Shown piece by piece: positions 31,047-43,659 of a DNA stretch of 64,000 nt (its first letter is position 1; each line of letters starts with the position of its first letter). A model generated the notes under the pieces. It saw only the letters and a program-made list of their open reading frames with translations. It ran no database searches and was not told the origin of the DNA. The DNA comes from Apodemus sylvaticus (lineage: Eukaryota; Chordata; Mammalia; Rodentia; Muridae): NCBI RefSeq assembly GCF_947179515.1, contig NC_067495.1, forward strand, positions 25,428,216-25,492,215, given 5' to 3'. A program made the position numbers and the translations under genes.

Positions 31047-31680
31047 ATGTCACTGTCTTCCTTCATAGCTTCATATGTGGCTTTTAAAATGTCATTTCTC
31101 TAGGATATCTTTTTCTATCATATCCTAGGACTCTTCCATTTTATAAATACAAGCTTACAATGTGTAATGCTCCAACAGAAATATTATCATAAGATGCCTT
31201 TTTGTATCAAATGTACTAAGACTTGCCTTATATATAGTACCACTGTGCCTTGTTTCTGAATTTTCCACATTATATCACAAAATGTGGAAATTCCAGCCTA
31301 TCTTTCCCTGCCCAGTATGTCTGCTCTTCCTACATAAGTTGGTGAACTTTCTTATGTAACAACATAGAATAACAACAACAGAAAACGATAACTACAGATA
31401 AATGATTAATTGTCAGTGCTGGGGAAATGGCCCAGTAGTTAAGTGTTCATTTCTCTAGAGGGCCCAGGATTAATTTCCAGCATCCACATGGCAGCTTGCA
31501 ACCATCTATAAGTCCAGATGGTTCCAGAGAATCCAATGCCCTTCTCACCATTATGGACACTTTTATGTCTATGGTATACATGCATACACTCCATACACAC
31601 ACACACACACACAAAGTAAATATTTTTTTAAATTGTTTAACTTCTTGGTACTTCTTGAAAACAATGACATTAAACATAGA
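31047..31680 (+). other. Egfl6: Egfl6 3' UTR (end not fixed)
   Basis: No AATAAA follows closely. TATAAA near 31142 and ATTAAA at 31669-31674 are weak candidates for the polyadenylation signal. The second lies just beyond a B3 SINE at 31414-31620. Confidence 0.45.
31414..31620 (+). mobile_element. B3 SINE with (CA)n near its end
   Basis: gtgctggggaaatggcccag, ttccagcatccacatggcag, gaatccaatgcccttctcac, catgcatacactccatacac. Confidence 0.8.
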
Positions 31681-31894
31681 TTTGTGCCTATGTGGCTCAG
31701 CCTGCTCTTTCATAGTCAAGCTTGCACATTTAATTTTTTATAATCATATCTAGTAAACTGCCTTATGTCATAGTAAGATAAAATAGTATCTTACTGATTC
31801 TGTTTACTTATGTGTATAATTCTGGAAAATGAAATGTTTTATTCTATTCACTGTTCAAACACTTTGTAATCTTAAAAATTCTTAAAAATGGACT

Positions 31895-32080
31895 AAACTT
31901 GGCTTGGGTGGGTCGTGTGGTGGAATGCTTGCTTGGCATGCACGAACCCCTGGCTCATTGGACCTCATAAATTGGGAATGATGGTACCTGCACGTAATCG
32001 TAGCAGATTTGAAGTTTAAGGTCATCCTTGTGTACACAGTATGTTTGAGTCTAACATGAGCTACATCATAAGACTTTGTC

Positions 32081-32128
<48 letters not shown>
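31895..32128 (+). mobile_element. B4 SINE with (GA)n tail
   Basis: gcttgggtgggtcgtgtggt, gcttgcttggcatgcacgaa, tttaaggtcatccttgtgta, and a pure GA array at 32089-32128. Confidence 0.8.
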
Positions 32129-32132
<4 letters not shown>

Positions 32133-32811
32133 AAAAAAAGAATACAGTCAAATCTTGTCAATGCTTTTGTGCAAAAAAGCACCAGGCACTCATACAGACC
32201 TAACACCTACCATCAGACTCATGGCTCTCTGAAATCTAGTAGATGAGTATGGCAGCCAGAAAGGCCAGCTAGGAACATCGGCTTCTTACCAGTCCATAGC
32301 ACTGCGAACAACGCTTTCACCCTTGATACAGGGCTCACGTTTGTTTTCTGAGTGAAGATGAGTCGTCCATCCTGGAATTCATTTTTTTTTTTCTGGGACC
32401 GCTGTTTAAATTCTGTTGCAGTCAAACTGTAAGATAGCACTTAGGTAATTAAATGTCTTTGAAATAAGCACACATGGAATGAAGGCATCTCACATTTTGA
32501 GGGAGAACTGTCAATTAGGGAACATGTTATAATTTGTCACCCTGCTCCCAAAGTGAGTTTTGTTTTGGTTGGTTGGTTTTGTTTTTTGTTATTATTTTTT
32601 GGCAACTGCATTTTGGAATACTTAAAGGGTCTAGAGGAAAATTTACACACTGACTTGAATCATAACTACTTGGCATCATTTTAAAATTCTGCCCCAAGAC
32701 AGGTAGTGAATAGAAATATTTCTGCTTTTAAAACGGCTTTTGTTGAACCTTCATGAATTCCCCTCAATTCATTGGTTGAAGGTTGAGGAGTATTATTTGT
32801 TGGTTTGTTGC
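32129..32811. other. Intergenic, nothing recognised
   Basis: Only T/G-rich low complexity (32560-32600) is evident. No gene. Confidence 0.5.
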
Positions 32812-32885
32812 CATTCTAGGGATTGAACCTCAGGCCTTGTATCTGCTCAGCAAGTACTCTACCACTGAGCTACCTCCTGAGCCCC
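32812..32885 (-). mobile_element. ID/B4 5' fragment, minus strand
   Basis: ccattctagggattgaacct, caagtactctaccactgagc, tacctcctgagcccc. Confidence 0.8.
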
Positions 32886-32975
32886 AGTGCAAAGGTTTCA
32901 CAAGAAATTAAGTCCTTTGACAAATCTGAGACTTTGTCAAGCTTAGACTATATAATATCTAAACCATGCCAGCAG

Positions 32976-33272
32976 AGGCTGGAGATGTGGCTCAGCTGTT
33001 TGAGTTCTGCCTAGCATGCATAAAGTTCTTGGTTTAACCACCAGCAATGCATAAAATCAGACATAGTCACACAGACCTGTTATCCCAGTACTTGGGTAGT
33101 AGAGATAGGAATATCAAGACCTTCAAGGCCATCCTTGGCTACATAGCATGTTTGGAGCCAGTAGTCAGGTGACAAAGGCAAATGGATCTTGGGGTACAAA
33201 GGCCAGCCAGGTGTAATGCATAACAAGTTCTAGGTTCACCAGGGCTACATAGTGAGACCCTGCCTCAAAAAA
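32976..33272 (+). mobile_element. B4 (ID_B1) SINE
   Basis: gaggctggagatgtggctca, tctgcctagcatgcataaag, cttcaaggccatccttggct, gggctacatagtgagaccct, ending in an A7 tail. Confidence 0.85.
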
Positions 33273-34039
33273 ATAGTAATAAAGTAAGAATAAATAAAAA
33301 TGAAGCTCTCAACAACATCCAGAAAATATGCACTGTGTGCTATAAGTTGTCTAAGGGTCAAAACAAATAAAAATATTCAATGGAAGAGGAATCAGGGTGT
33401 GTTTACCCTTGTGGGAAGGTGCTAGAGGGGAACACCAGGTGAAACTTGTAGAAAATCATTAATTCTAGTGTTTTGAGAGGTGTGTGTGGGGGGATGTGTG
33501 TATGCATGTATCTGTGCATGTGTCTGTGGTTTCTGCTTCTGAATGGGCATGTTCACCGTGTGAAACATATTGAGCGGCACACATTAATGGTTCCTGCATT
33601 AACTTCTCTATGTTCGTAATACTTCAACAGAAACTGCTTTGAAAAAAACTGAAAGTATTCTTTCTCCAATCCCACCCACCTCTGTCAAAGTCGAATTCAT
33701 TTTTGTGAAATTTTGCTATGTGATTTGAAATATCTGAAATATTCCACAAATCTACATTTCAACACCAGGCAGGTTGTGACTGTAGTTACACATCAACTCA
33801 TATAATCCAGCACCCAACAGTTTACACTGGAGATGTATTCCAATGCCTGCCCCCACCCCCCAACAGTATATCCTGGGCTTCATATGACTTCTGGTCGTGA
33901 ATGTCATTGTAGTGCCAAGAGGGACTGAGGCCGAGGGAAATAGTCCCACTGACCGGGATCTGGAACTCTTTATTAGTCTTCCTGAGCAGTGTTTACTTAC
34001 TGTAGCCCATTACTCCTTCTGAAAGTCTTTTTCCTAGGT
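33273..34039. other. Intergenic, nothing recognised
   Basis: No gene, RNA gene or assignable repeat. Confidence 0.5.
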
Positions 34040-34165
34040 TGAGTATGATGGCACTCTCCTCTAAACTCAGGAGACTGAGGCAGGAGGATCAGAAGTTCGA
34101 AGTTCGTCTCAGTTAAGTAGCAAATTTAAGGCCAGACAGAGCTACACGAAACTCTCTTCCAAATA
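34040..34165 (+). mobile_element. Diverged B1/B4 SINE
   Basis: gtatgatggcactctcctct, ggagactgaggcaggaggat, gagctacacgaaactctctt. Confidence 0.7.
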
Positions 34166-34180
34166 CCAAAATTTGTAGTT

Positions 34181-34312
34181 ATGCCTTGGCATTATGGCCA
34201 ATGCCTTTAGTCCCAGCAGAGGTACGCAGAGCTCTGTGAATTCAAGGCCATCCTGGTCTAGTGAATTCCAAATCAATCAGGGCTACACAGAGAAACTGTC
34301 TGAAAATAAAGT
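34181..34312 (+). mobile_element. B1 SINE
   Basis: caatgcctttagtcccagca, tgaattcaaggccatcctgg, agggctacacagagaaactg. A short further B1 tail (gatatccagggctacacaaa) lies at 34380-34415. Confidence 0.78.
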
Positions 34313-34415
34313 CAAGGTAGGATATAAAGTGAAACAGGAGGTGGGGAAAGAAAAGAAAGAGAAAAAAAGTCTTTTCTCCAGGATATCCAGGGCTACACAA
34401 AGAAACCTTGTCTCA

Positions 34416-35255
34416 GAATAGGGAGATATGTGTAGGGGGTGGAGGGTGGAGGTTGTCTCTCCAAAGATGAGTCTTAGCTACAGCCACACAGCTTTCCTGC
34501 TGAGTACAGGAAACTGCATCCTGCATGCAGGGTTTGAAAACTCTCAGAAACCCTGGTGAATCCCCTTGAGGCAGGGTCTGTTTTAGTGTGTGACATACCA
34601 GGCAGATACCACCTCAGGCAACTGCTGCTCCTTCTTCCAGGAACAGGTCTCCTCCCTGATCTTTTAAGAACCTATGCTTTCCCTCTGAGAAGGAAAACCT
34701 TCCAAAGCAGCCATGCTTGAGACATTTAATGCATCCAGGCTAACCGACCTCTCATTCTCTCTTAATTCATCCTTGCTAATGCGTGTTCTGTGTCTTGTTA
34801 GCCTGGTCTCTGAGCCATGCTGGGAAGAGTATTCTTATATCACAAAGCACAGGGAAGGAACATAAGGTTCTTCAAGTGTAACCTTTCTTGAGTAGTATTT
34901 CATACAAAGAGCACCCAATACCTTAATCCAAAGGGAAATTTCAGCACTGAGGTAATGTCAGTCTCTTTCTGTCCTGGAATCAGAAAACTACAGTAAAAAA
35001 AAAAAAAAAAAAAAAAGGCTGTGCCAGTATGGGCTGGTAACAAGAAACAAAAACAGACCCTAAGTCACTTACAGCAAGGACGGTAGTGTGCATGTTGGCA
35101 GGTAGACAGGAGCCATGGAAGTGAGTTACAGCTCTAGAAGCAAGACAGGAGACATTGTAGGAATGACATACTAAGGATGTCGTCTTCGCCTGCATGATCT
35201 CTCACAGTCAAGTAGCTTCTTCCACAGTACTCCACTCCAAAGTCAAACGCCAGGG
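34416..35255. other. Intergenic, nothing recognised
   Basis: Contains an A21 run near 34996-35016. No gene seen. Confidence 0.5.
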
Positions 35256-35480
35256 GCGGGGCTAGGAATGGCTGGCGCTCAATCATGGAATCCTTACCCC
35301 TGCATACAAGAAGCTCTCTGCTCAAGCCCCAGCACTGAATAAACTGGACATGGCAGTGCATGCCTGTAATCACAGCCCTTGGGGAGTAGAGAAAAGAGAA
35401 TAAGAAATTCAAGATCATCCTATCTATACATGGAGTTCAGCCTGGGCTACATGAGATCGTGTTTCAGAAAGAAAAAGTAA
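35256..35480 (+). mobile_element. B4 SINE
   Basis: ggggctaggaatggctggcg, tcaagccccagcactgaata, gcatgcctgtaatcacagcc, ttcagcctgggctacatgag. Confidence 0.8.
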
Positions 35481-36882
35481 AGTCACTGGGGCTGCTGAGG
35501 TCAGGGAGCCATGCCTGCCTAGGGCAAACAGACACCTAATTAGGCATTTAGGAATGGAGTAAGGCTGGCTCTGTTCTGTCAAAGGCCTCCGCATAGATTA
35601 TTAGCATTATGCAAACGTTGGAGTTAAGGGCTTATCCATTCCAGGCAGTATACCAGACTCTTCACAACAAAAGATGGCCCCCTTCCATTCTCTTCAGCAA
35701 CCAGAAACCAGGTGGCCTTTGAGTCTACTTTCAACTGAAGAGCAGCTTCCACAAACACTATCACAGAAGCCAAACAGTGCGGCTACTGTACATTGGTTTA
35801 CTGCAATGAAAATGAGGGAGAGCCGAGAAGTGTCTTCCTCAGACACCACAAATCAAAACAGTAACACTTCTGGCCAAATGTGTCCCCACAAAAGACTGTA
35901 CAGAACACAACACTTCTTTAAAATGTTTTCTGGCTCCAGGCATGTAGAGTGAAGGCTACGGGTGAAGCATGCAGCGTCAGTCTGGGAGAAAGTGCCGTGA
36001 AGCTATGCATGTTTTGTTTTTTAAGAAGAAGAAAGATGACAGATAAGGAAGCACAGCCCCTTGCCCTGTGGGTTAACACTTATGACTCGCTGTTCGAATG
36101 AACTGTTACAAAACAACCACCCTTTAAAAGGAGAGCCCAAAGACCAAAGAAGAACGAGTCATTTCACGAAGCAGACCACACGTTGGGATCTCTGGCTGCC
36201 GCCAGACTCTGGAGTCCTGGAAACCAGCCACAATGGTTGAATCAAATCCCAGATGCTAGGCCTCAGCTCAGATTTCTAAACAGGACTGGACAGACATCGG
36301 AACAGTCAAGAGGAGGTATTTAAGTGAAATAGCATCTCTTTGTCTCATTTCTTGTACATTTTCCTATACCTTTCTAATGAAGTCTAACATGGATTAAATT
36401 TTTTGGCAATTTCAGGGACTTTGAATAATGTTTACCAACAAAATTGTAGAAAAAAAACTTGCGCTTTTGATTTTTCATCTTGTGTGATTGTGATTGAAGC
36501 CAGACTTGTGGGTCTTTTTGCTAGTCCTCTGCGTATTCGGTTCCCATCAATGTATGGAAACTTAAGTATACAGTTTCCCCAAATAAGGTCGCACACACAG
36601 GTTCCGGGGTTAGGAAGGAAGACAGCACTTACTAATCAAATAAGCACGTTCCTCCCCACCCACCTCCTCCTCTACACTACTACTAAAGAGGACAAAAGAA
36701 AAGTAGTGGAGGGTCTGGGTAAGATGACTCAGTGAAGAAACTTGACTTATCTGGCTTTCTCTTTGCTGACAGATGGAAGGTCCAATCTTTGAACTATAAA
36801 TGAGTTATTTAAGTCCTAATGTTAGAGGGGACTAGACATGCTTTTCAAATGTATATAATACATGTGCATGTGTTTGTGTGTG
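35481..36882. other. Intergenic, nothing recognised
   Basis: About 1.4 kb without an assignable repeat. Open frames at 35674-35952 and 36403-36735 show no recognised domain and no splice or promoter context. Confidence 0.45.
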
Positions 36883-37020
36883 TAGTGCTGCTATACATCT
36901 GTAATCCCAGCATGTAGGAAGTAGAGGAAGAAGGGTCAGAAATTCAAGGTCACCCACAGCTACATATGAACTTCAAGGTCAGCCTGAGCTACATAAAAAT
37001 CTCAGTTCAGAGAGAAAAAT
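36883..37020 (+). mobile_element. B1/B4 SINE
   Basis: tacatctgtaatcccagcat, agaaattcaaggtcacccac, ggtcagcctgagctacataa. Confidence 0.75.
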
Positions 37021-37157
37021 CACGAAGGAGGCTGGGGTTAGGGAGTGGCCCTGTCTGGGGGTAAACAGTACCCCAACCAACCATTTACAAGGTAAGCTTA
37101 AAGCTGGTTCTGATTTCATTGGTTTGAGGTCCAGCCTGACCTCCGGGAGTTCTCAAA

Positions 37158-37531
37158 GTTTATCCATTACTTCTCTGCCGCTGTGATAAAAACAAAACAA
37201 ACAACAAAACAACAACAAACCCACCATGACCACAACCATTTATTTGGGCTTATGGTCGAAGAGGAGCAACGTCCGTACTGACCTGGAAGGCATGGCGGCA
37301 GGAACAGGAAGCTGAGAGATCACATCTAGACCACTTGCGGGAAGTAGAGAGTGCCAACTGGAAGTAGAATAGGGCTTCTAAAGTCTCAAAACCCTCTCCC
37401 CAGAGGAACAGAAGTATTTCTTTTGGCACAAGGTTCACATTCTGCAAGTTCCCCCCTCCCCAAACAGCATCCACTAACTGGGGACTGAAATCCAAGAGCC
37501 CACGAGGGACATTTCTCATGCAAACCACAAT
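37158..37531 (+). mobile_element. Putative solo LTR, same family as 1936 and 59514
   Basis: Head tccattacttctctgccgct, gtgataaaaacaaaac; middle atttatttgggcttatggtc, gcaggaacaggaagctgaga; end ctcatgcaaaccacaata. A target duplication was not found. An A/C-rich insertion enlarges the head. Confidence 0.5.
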
Positions 37532-37890
37532 ACCAGATGATCCTAAAGTGGGGTTGAGGACCACTCACCTAAATAGATCGTCCCAGAAAGCTCTAAAATT
37601 ACAAGACTTGATAATCTAAGTGTCGGTGAGGATATGAGCACTCCCACACTTTGCTGATAGAAGTGTCAATTATAACAAGCATTTTGGAAAAATGTTTGGC
37701 AGTGTTACCTAAAACAAACGCTTGTCCTATTTCCTAAGAATTCCATTCCTGAGTATGTACTCAAGAACAGGGCACATATTCACCAAAAGAAGTGGATGAA
37801 AATACCCACAGTAGTTTACTTCATGATTGTCCAAAATAAAAAAACAAAAAATCCAAAAAAAAAACCAAAAAAACAACAACAGCAAAAAAA

Positions 37891-38045
37891 CGAGGCCAGG
37901 TGTGGTGGCTCATGTCTTTAAACCCAGCGCTTGGGAGGCAGACAGATCTCTGTGAGTTCAAGGCCAGCCATCAATGCATAGTGAGTGCCAGGACAGTCAG
38001 GGCTATGAAGGGAGACCCTGACTCAAAAGCAAAACAAAAATGATT
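37891..38045 (+). mobile_element. B1 SINE
   Basis: gccaggtgtggtggctcatg, cccagcgcttgggaggcaga, gtgagttcaaggccagccat. Confidence 0.87.
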
Positions 38046-38230
38046 CAAATGACCACCAAGATCAAAATCCATATATTATGTTAGCTATATACAAACCAAG
38101 ACCATACAGAATGCAAGGCTGCTAGAGGTAAATTTCATAGACATAAAATTGAGTGAACCAAACTTATATAAACCAGCACTATAAGTCTGGGGGGGGGGTG
38201 CGTGCTGGAGGAGACCATAAAAGCATGTAA

Positions 38231-38347
38231 AATCCCCTGTAACTGGAATTATAGACAGTCGGGAACCACCATGTGGGTGCTGAGAGCTAAACTTGGGTTC
38301 TATGAAAGAACGCTCGCTCTTCATCACTAAACCCATCTCTCCAGCCC
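38231..38347 (-). mobile_element. B2/B3 SINE, minus strand
   Basis: ccaccatgtgggtgctgaga, gaacgctcgctcttcatcac, taaacccatctctccagccc. Confidence 0.8.
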
Positions 38348-38349
38348 CT

Positions 38350-38548
38350 CCATCTTACTTTTTGAGCCAAGATCTCTCCCCGATCCTGGAGCTCACTGAT
38401 TCAGCTAGGCTGTCTCCTGCCTCCAGCATGGAGGTTACAGATGTATATAGCAGTAGATCTAGTTTTTCCGTAGGTGCTGGGGACTAGAACTAAGCTCTTC
38501 ACACTTGTACGAGAAGCAATTTACCTACTGACTCATCTTCCAGCCCAG
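38350..38548 (-). mobile_element. B4 SINE, minus strand
   Basis: gatcctggagctcactgatt, ctgcctccagcatggaggtt, taggtgctggggactagaac, tactgactcatcttccagcc. Confidence 0.75.
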
Positions 38549-38799
38549 TAAGTCTGCTTTTAATAAGGGTCAGGCAGATAACACTAAGCTCTGGAGATGG
38601 AAGTCGGATAAAACTTACCCTGTGGTAGGAGGATGGACAAACAGGAAGCACTGGAGAGCAAATCTTCCTCCAGAAGACATATTTTTTTTTAACCAAGATA
38701 TAACTTGGTATCCACTTTACTGTGCTCATTTGTCAGCAAAAGACAACTAAGTTCACAACTCTATATTAATTAAATGTCAAATGCTAAACCAAACCAGAA

Positions 38800-38912
38800 C
38801 TGCTAATGCACACCTAAAACCACAGCACTGGGCAGTTTGAGGCAGGGGTTTCACTGTGTTTTCAAGGCCAGCCTGGGTTGCAGAGGGAGATCTTGTCTCC
38901 AAAATTAAGGGT
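38800..38912 (+). mobile_element. Diverged B1 SINE
   Basis: ctaatgcacacctaaaacca, cagcactgggcagtttgagg, ttcaaggccagcctgggttg. Confidence 0.75.
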
Positions 38913-38959
38913 TTATAACGAGGAAGTTAGCACTTGACACAATTTTTTAAAGTGAAAAG

Positions 38960-39078
38960 CTTTAGCTAGGTGTTGTGGCCTCTGCCTCTTAATCTCAGCA
39001 CTTAGGAGCCAGAAGCAGACGGATCTCTGAATTTAAGGCCAGCCTGGTCTACAGAGGGAGTTCCAGAACAGTCAACAG
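38960..39078 (+). mobile_element. B1 SINE, truncated
   Basis: agctaggtgttgtggcctct, taatctcagcacttaggagc, aaggccagcctggtctacag. Confidence 0.82.
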
Positions 39079-39867
39079 CTGATTCTCACAATTTGTCCTC
39101 TAACCGCCCCCCCATGCAAATACACAATAATCAATAAATGTTATTTTTACACTTTAAGTGACATATTTTTTTAAAAATGTAGCCAGAGATCCAGTTGCCC
39201 TCCTGAGCTTGGAGAAAGATTCCACATCCCCACTCCCAGTTGACAGTCACTGTTTCAGCCTGGGCCCACCAGCCAGCCAGGATCTGGTCTGCACAGACAA
39301 TAACCTCTCTGGTGAGGGCTCTTCTGGAAGATACACAGCTTCTCTTTCCTTTTGCCTGTATATGTCTGGGGTATCTGTTGCATGAGTTAAACCTAGAATT
39401 TTTGCTTCTAAAGTCTTTGAGTTTTTATAATGTTTCCTGCCGTTTTGTAATTCTTGAAACTTGAAGTGAACAGCTCTCTTTAAAAAAAAAAATCCATTAT
39501 GTTCTTTGAGCCTTATAAACATCCACAGCTAAGCTCAAATTCTACTCCTGATGTTTAACAGGAAATAAATGTCAGTCAGCACCTTAGAATCCCAGAAGAG
39601 ATGCAATTGCTCTGACTTCATTCCATAGACAACATCTGCAGCTTTTTCCTAAGTAAGCCTCTGGAGAGGCCCTCAGACGGATTTTTGCCTCCATTTCTTG
39701 GGAATTTACAGGAAAGGGCTATCTTTCTGAGCTCAGGAAATCCACGTTGACACTCTGAGACCTAATTAGGATTGAAAAGGAGTTTCCACTGCACTAAATG
39801 AAATTGATCCAAGCGCATCTCAGAGTACTGAAACAGCTGAAAAGTACTTTTTAAAACAAAGACCCCA
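39079..39867. other. Intergenic, nothing recognised
   Basis: No gene or assignable repeat. Confidence 0.5.
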
Positions 39868-40060
39868 GGGCTGGAGAGATGGTTCACTGCTTCAGAGCAG
39901 TTGCTGTTTTTGCACAGGATCCAGTTTCAGTTCCCAGCCATCTGTAACTTCAGTTTCAGAGCATTTATCTGATGCTCTCTGTGGGGTACCAGGTACTCAG
40001 GTGATATTCAGATGAACAGTCTGGCAAAACACTGATACACATCAAAAAGGAAAGTAAACA
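39868..40060 (+). mobile_element. B3 SINE
   Basis: gggctggagagatggttcac, agcagttgctgtttttgcac, gtaccaggtactcaggtgat. Confidence 0.8.
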
Positions 40061-40744
40061 AATCTCCAAATAAGAGCACCAAAGACCCAAAGCTATATTT
40101 AACTGATCGTAGAACTGAGTATTTTAATTGACAGTCAACTTAAAATTGCCCCAAATAATAAAATTCTCAGCCGTTTGCTTGGTGTCTATTTCCAACTCAA
40201 TTATGAAGTCATTCCAGATGAGCTGAGCCAGGTCTGTTTCACAGAACTTTCCGCAGTAATGGACATGTTGTCTACTTGTGTCATATAATACAGTACCCAT
40301 TATCCACAGTGGCTGAGAACTTGACATTGAGGCAGTTCAGTGTAACTGAAAAACTGATTTTTAATCGTATCTAATCATAAATAGCCATGGATGCCTGTGG
40401 TGGCCAAGACAGGTCTACACGGTAACTATAGTTTGCCTCTTAGGTGATATACTGTGTTTTAGAGTTTTTGGATTTTTTCCCCTTCACATTTTCTGTAGTC
40501 TGAATCATATCTGATTTTCTTTTTTCAGAATTTTGACTAATGTTTTGCTTTTTTTTTCTCCTTCGTATAGCATGGTCATAAAAACAAACAAAAAACAAAT
40601 AAAAAAGCAAAGCAAGAAAACAAAACAAAACAAGAACAAAAACCCAACCCGGTATAATGTCCCTAAAGGCTCTACTGGCAGCTTTTGAAATAACTTTTAA
40701 TATTTAGACTAATTCATTCAGGGAAGTTTTAAAAAAGTTTTGGT
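40061..40744. other. Intergenic, nothing recognised
   Basis: A CAAAA-rich low-complexity patch (40581-40645) is the only notable feature. Confidence 0.5.
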
Positions 40745-40830
40745 AGGACTGTTCGGGTTGGGGTTTGAACCTAGGGCATTTTTCATGCTTGCCCAACCAG
40801 TCTAGAGCTCAGCTACACCTTCCTTCTGGT
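40745..40830 (-). mobile_element. ID/B4 fragment, minus strand
   Basis: ggttggggtttgaacctagg, catgcttgcccaaccagtct, agagctcagctacacc. Confidence 0.65.
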
Positions 40831-40857
40831 ACAGTAATGTGCATTTATGGACTTGTT

Positions 40858-41080
40858 TATTTATTTTATGTATATGAGTGTTTTGCCTGCATGTATGCAT
40901 GTATGGGTACCATGGACGTGCCTAGTGCCAACAGAGGGTAGAAGGGGGCATCAGTCCTCAGACATCAATCCCTGAGTTTCACACAGTTGTAAACCTCCAT
41001 GTGGGTGCTGACAGCCAAAGCCCAAATCCTTGGAAAGAGCAACAAGCGCTCTTAACCACTGAGCCAGCTCTCCAATCCTT
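40858..41080 (-). mobile_element. B2/B3 SINE, minus strand
   Basis: tatttattttatgtatatga, accatggacgtgcctagtgc, cctccatgtgggtgctgaca, gctcttaaccactgagccag, ctctccaatcc. Confidence 0.85.
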
Positions 41081-41367
41081 TGCTACAATCATTGCAAAAA
41101 AATATTATATATTCCAAGAATTATACGTTACAAATCCCATCAGGAATTTAGTCCCACTAGGTTACTGCTTAAAGGACAATGATGTTCCAAAGCCTTTCAT
41201 TTATCCCTCACCATGATCCCCCATCCTCCTAGGGATCTTATCACGACTCAAGGCCTAGCACACCCTAAGCAAGCACTCTCCACTCAGCATATATTTATTT
41301 GCACATCCCCGAAGGTGGCCAGAGTAACTTAGAAAATGAATCTAAAGGTTCATGAACCTAAGAGGAC

Positions 41368-41370
<3 letters not shown>

Positions 41371-41434
<64 letters not shown>

Positions 41435-41470
41435 GAAGGAAGGGAGGGGACGGAGGGGAATGAGAGAGGG
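41371..41470 (+). repeat. (GAAA)n microsatellite with GGGA-rich 3' flank
   Basis: About 16 GAAA units to 41434, then ggaaggaagggaggggacgg and similar purine-rich sequence. Confidence 0.96.
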
Positions 41471-42094
41471 AGGGGAGGAAGAAATACTATTAAGGTATAT
41501 GACATTAAATAGGAGACGATGACTGCCAGTATACTTGAAGTTCCTGCACAGTGAACTGCAGCCTACTCTTGGGTGTCAAGAAAGTGCAACTCCAATGGGC
41601 AAGTATAATAGTTTAAGTCTTAGCCAATCACAGTATGCCAAGTGAGCAGACTATGTACCCAGAGTCCCATTTGGAGCGGCATCTAGCCAAGCCATTTCTC
41701 CACGATTGTACTTCCTTTCCACGTGACCAATATTGCCCTGAGAATGCTCTGGAGTTTTCTTCTCTGGTTGTGGGCAGCACTGCCTAATTCATGAATATCG
41801 CTCTTTGCTCAAATAAATTCTACTAAAATTAAGCTATCAAAAAGTATCAGTTTTTGTAACAAGCAAAGATTCTTTGTAAGCCAAACTCCAGCCAGGCTCC
41901 TGAAATATCTTCTAGGCCTTCCATGTGCACATCTCTATAGCCCAGCTGTAGCAGAGTCCTGATACTTCAGTTTACTCAGAGCTTCTCATTCTCCAATTGC
42001 TCTCAGCATCTGCTCCAGTTCTTCCTTCTGCACCACCCACTTCTGCCTATAACCCCATACTGTCAGATCTTCAGCAAAAATCCTATTGGGTTAC
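41471..42094. other. Intergenic, nothing recognised
   Basis: No gene or assignable repeat. Confidence 0.5.
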
Positions 42095-42325
42095 AGCCTA
42101 GTTTGGTTTCTGTTGCTAGGATAAACACAATGGCCAAATACAACTCAGGGAGGAAAGGATTTTATTTCATTTTACAGGTTACAGTCCATACAGCCCAGGT
42201 TTCCCACAGTGCCTTGGGCCCTCCTACATTAATTAGAAATAGAGAAAATGCCACACAGATGTGTACAATTCTTCAATTGAGACTCCTTCTTCCCAGGTGT
42301 GTCAAGTTGACAAGCAAGACCTTGG
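42095..42325 (+). mobile_element. LTR-like element related to 1936 and 59514
   Basis: ggtttctgttgctaggataa, acacaatggccaaatacaac, attcttcaattgagactcct, cccaggtgtgtcaagttgac. It shares the head with the putative solo LTRs but has a different 3' part. Confidence 0.45.
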
Positions 42326-42404
42326 TGTTTTATAAAACAATTTCAGAGAACGTCAATATCAAATGGGACTACTTTCAGAGAGTGATAAACTATGGCAAAA
42401 ACAA

Positions 42405-42550
42405 GACTCCTAGACTGGGCCTAGTGATACACATCCAAAATGTCAGCACTTGGAGAATAAGAAGATTATCTTAGTTTGAGGACAGCCTGGGCTACATAGT
42501 TGTTGGCCAAGCTAGACTACAGTGTGAGAATCTTGTGTTTAAACCAAACG
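42405..42550 (+). mobile_element. Diverged B1/B4 SINE
   Basis: tgggcctagtgatacacatc, aaaatgtcagcacttggaga, gaggacagcctgggctacat. Confidence 0.65.
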
Positions 42551-43140
42551 AAACCCAAACCAAGATTGCTTTGTAATCATACCCTAAACTATCCAAACCA
42601 TAAAAATAATCAAGCATCCCTTATCCTGATCAGTCTGAATTCCTTGTCCTCCCTCTACTAAGGTAAAATCTCTTACATTCATGACAGGATCACCCTGCTG
42701 TGATCGTATCCAGTACACAACACTGGAGAGTTTGCTTCCTTAAATCTTTTCCTGAATTGTTTTGGCATTGGAGGTCAAAGTAGACTGCCACTTTTTCTAG
42801 TTCAGTTATCACTGTGGTTTTAATCCTTGAAGGCAAACAATGTTCACACATGTGTCCAGGTTGCTTGTAACTAATTAATGAATGTTTACTACTGTCTTTC
42901 ATTCGTGTGATGCATGTTACATGCTTGTTGGACTAATTACTCTTAAGCATGACAGTAATTATTGCTTTTCTTTTTGCTGTCTGGTTAGTTAGTTGAGATA
43001 GTCTTACTATGTAACCCTAGCTGGCCGGGAACTTTTGGAGATTCTGCCACCCCTGCCTCTGGAGCATTAGCATTATATATTATATTTATATACCACCAGA
43101 TTCATCCATATTTATATTGATTTAAAAAAAAAAAAACCCG

Positions 43141-43318
43141 GCCAGCCGGGCGGTGGTGGCGCACGCCTGTAATCCCAGCACTCTGGGAGGCAGAGGCAGG
43201 CGGATTTCTGAGTTCGAGTCCAGCCTGGTCTACAGAGTGAGTTCCAGGACAGCCAGAGGTACACAGAGACACCCTGTCTCGAAAAAACCAAATAAAAAAA
43301 AAAAAAAACAAAAAAACC
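43141..43318 (+). mobile_element. Young B1 SINE
   Basis: gccgggcggtggtggcgcac, gcctgtaatcccagcactct, ggatttctgagttcgagtcc, ctgtctcgaaaaaaccaaat, long A-tail. Near consensus, several CpGs kept, so recently inserted. Confidence 0.93.
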
Positions 43319-43414
43319 CAGCCATTTATTATTACAGGCCACCACAGCCAGCCATTTATATTTTATTGTTCTGATGGAGGGTTTTACTTTTATTTTTATG
43401 TATTTAGGAAGGCG

Positions 43415-43535
43415 AGTATCTAGTCCAACCTTTTTAAAGGTTTACCCCGGGCTGACCTCGAACTCGGGATCCTCCTGTCTTGTTCTTTAGTCTTCAGCAT
43501 TTGAAGACTACTGGGGGCCATCACCACAGCCAGCC
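43415..43535 (-). mobile_element. B1 SINE fragment, minus strand
   Basis: ttaccccgggctgacctcga, actcgggatcctcctgtctt, ccatcaccacagccagcctg. Confidence 0.6.
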
Positions 43536-43659
43536 TGTTTTTATTTTGTTCTATCTGTTTTACTATTTTTGACCGAAAATAAAAAAAGACATTAACAAAC
43601 TTCACAATTGAAAAGCAGCAGTCAGGTTAGTTTCCCTTCCGGCCTTAGCTCCTCCCTCA

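Noticed and set aside
35674..36735. Two intergenic open frames (92 and 110 codons)
   Set aside because: No recognised domain, no promoter or splice context, and no sign of coding bias.
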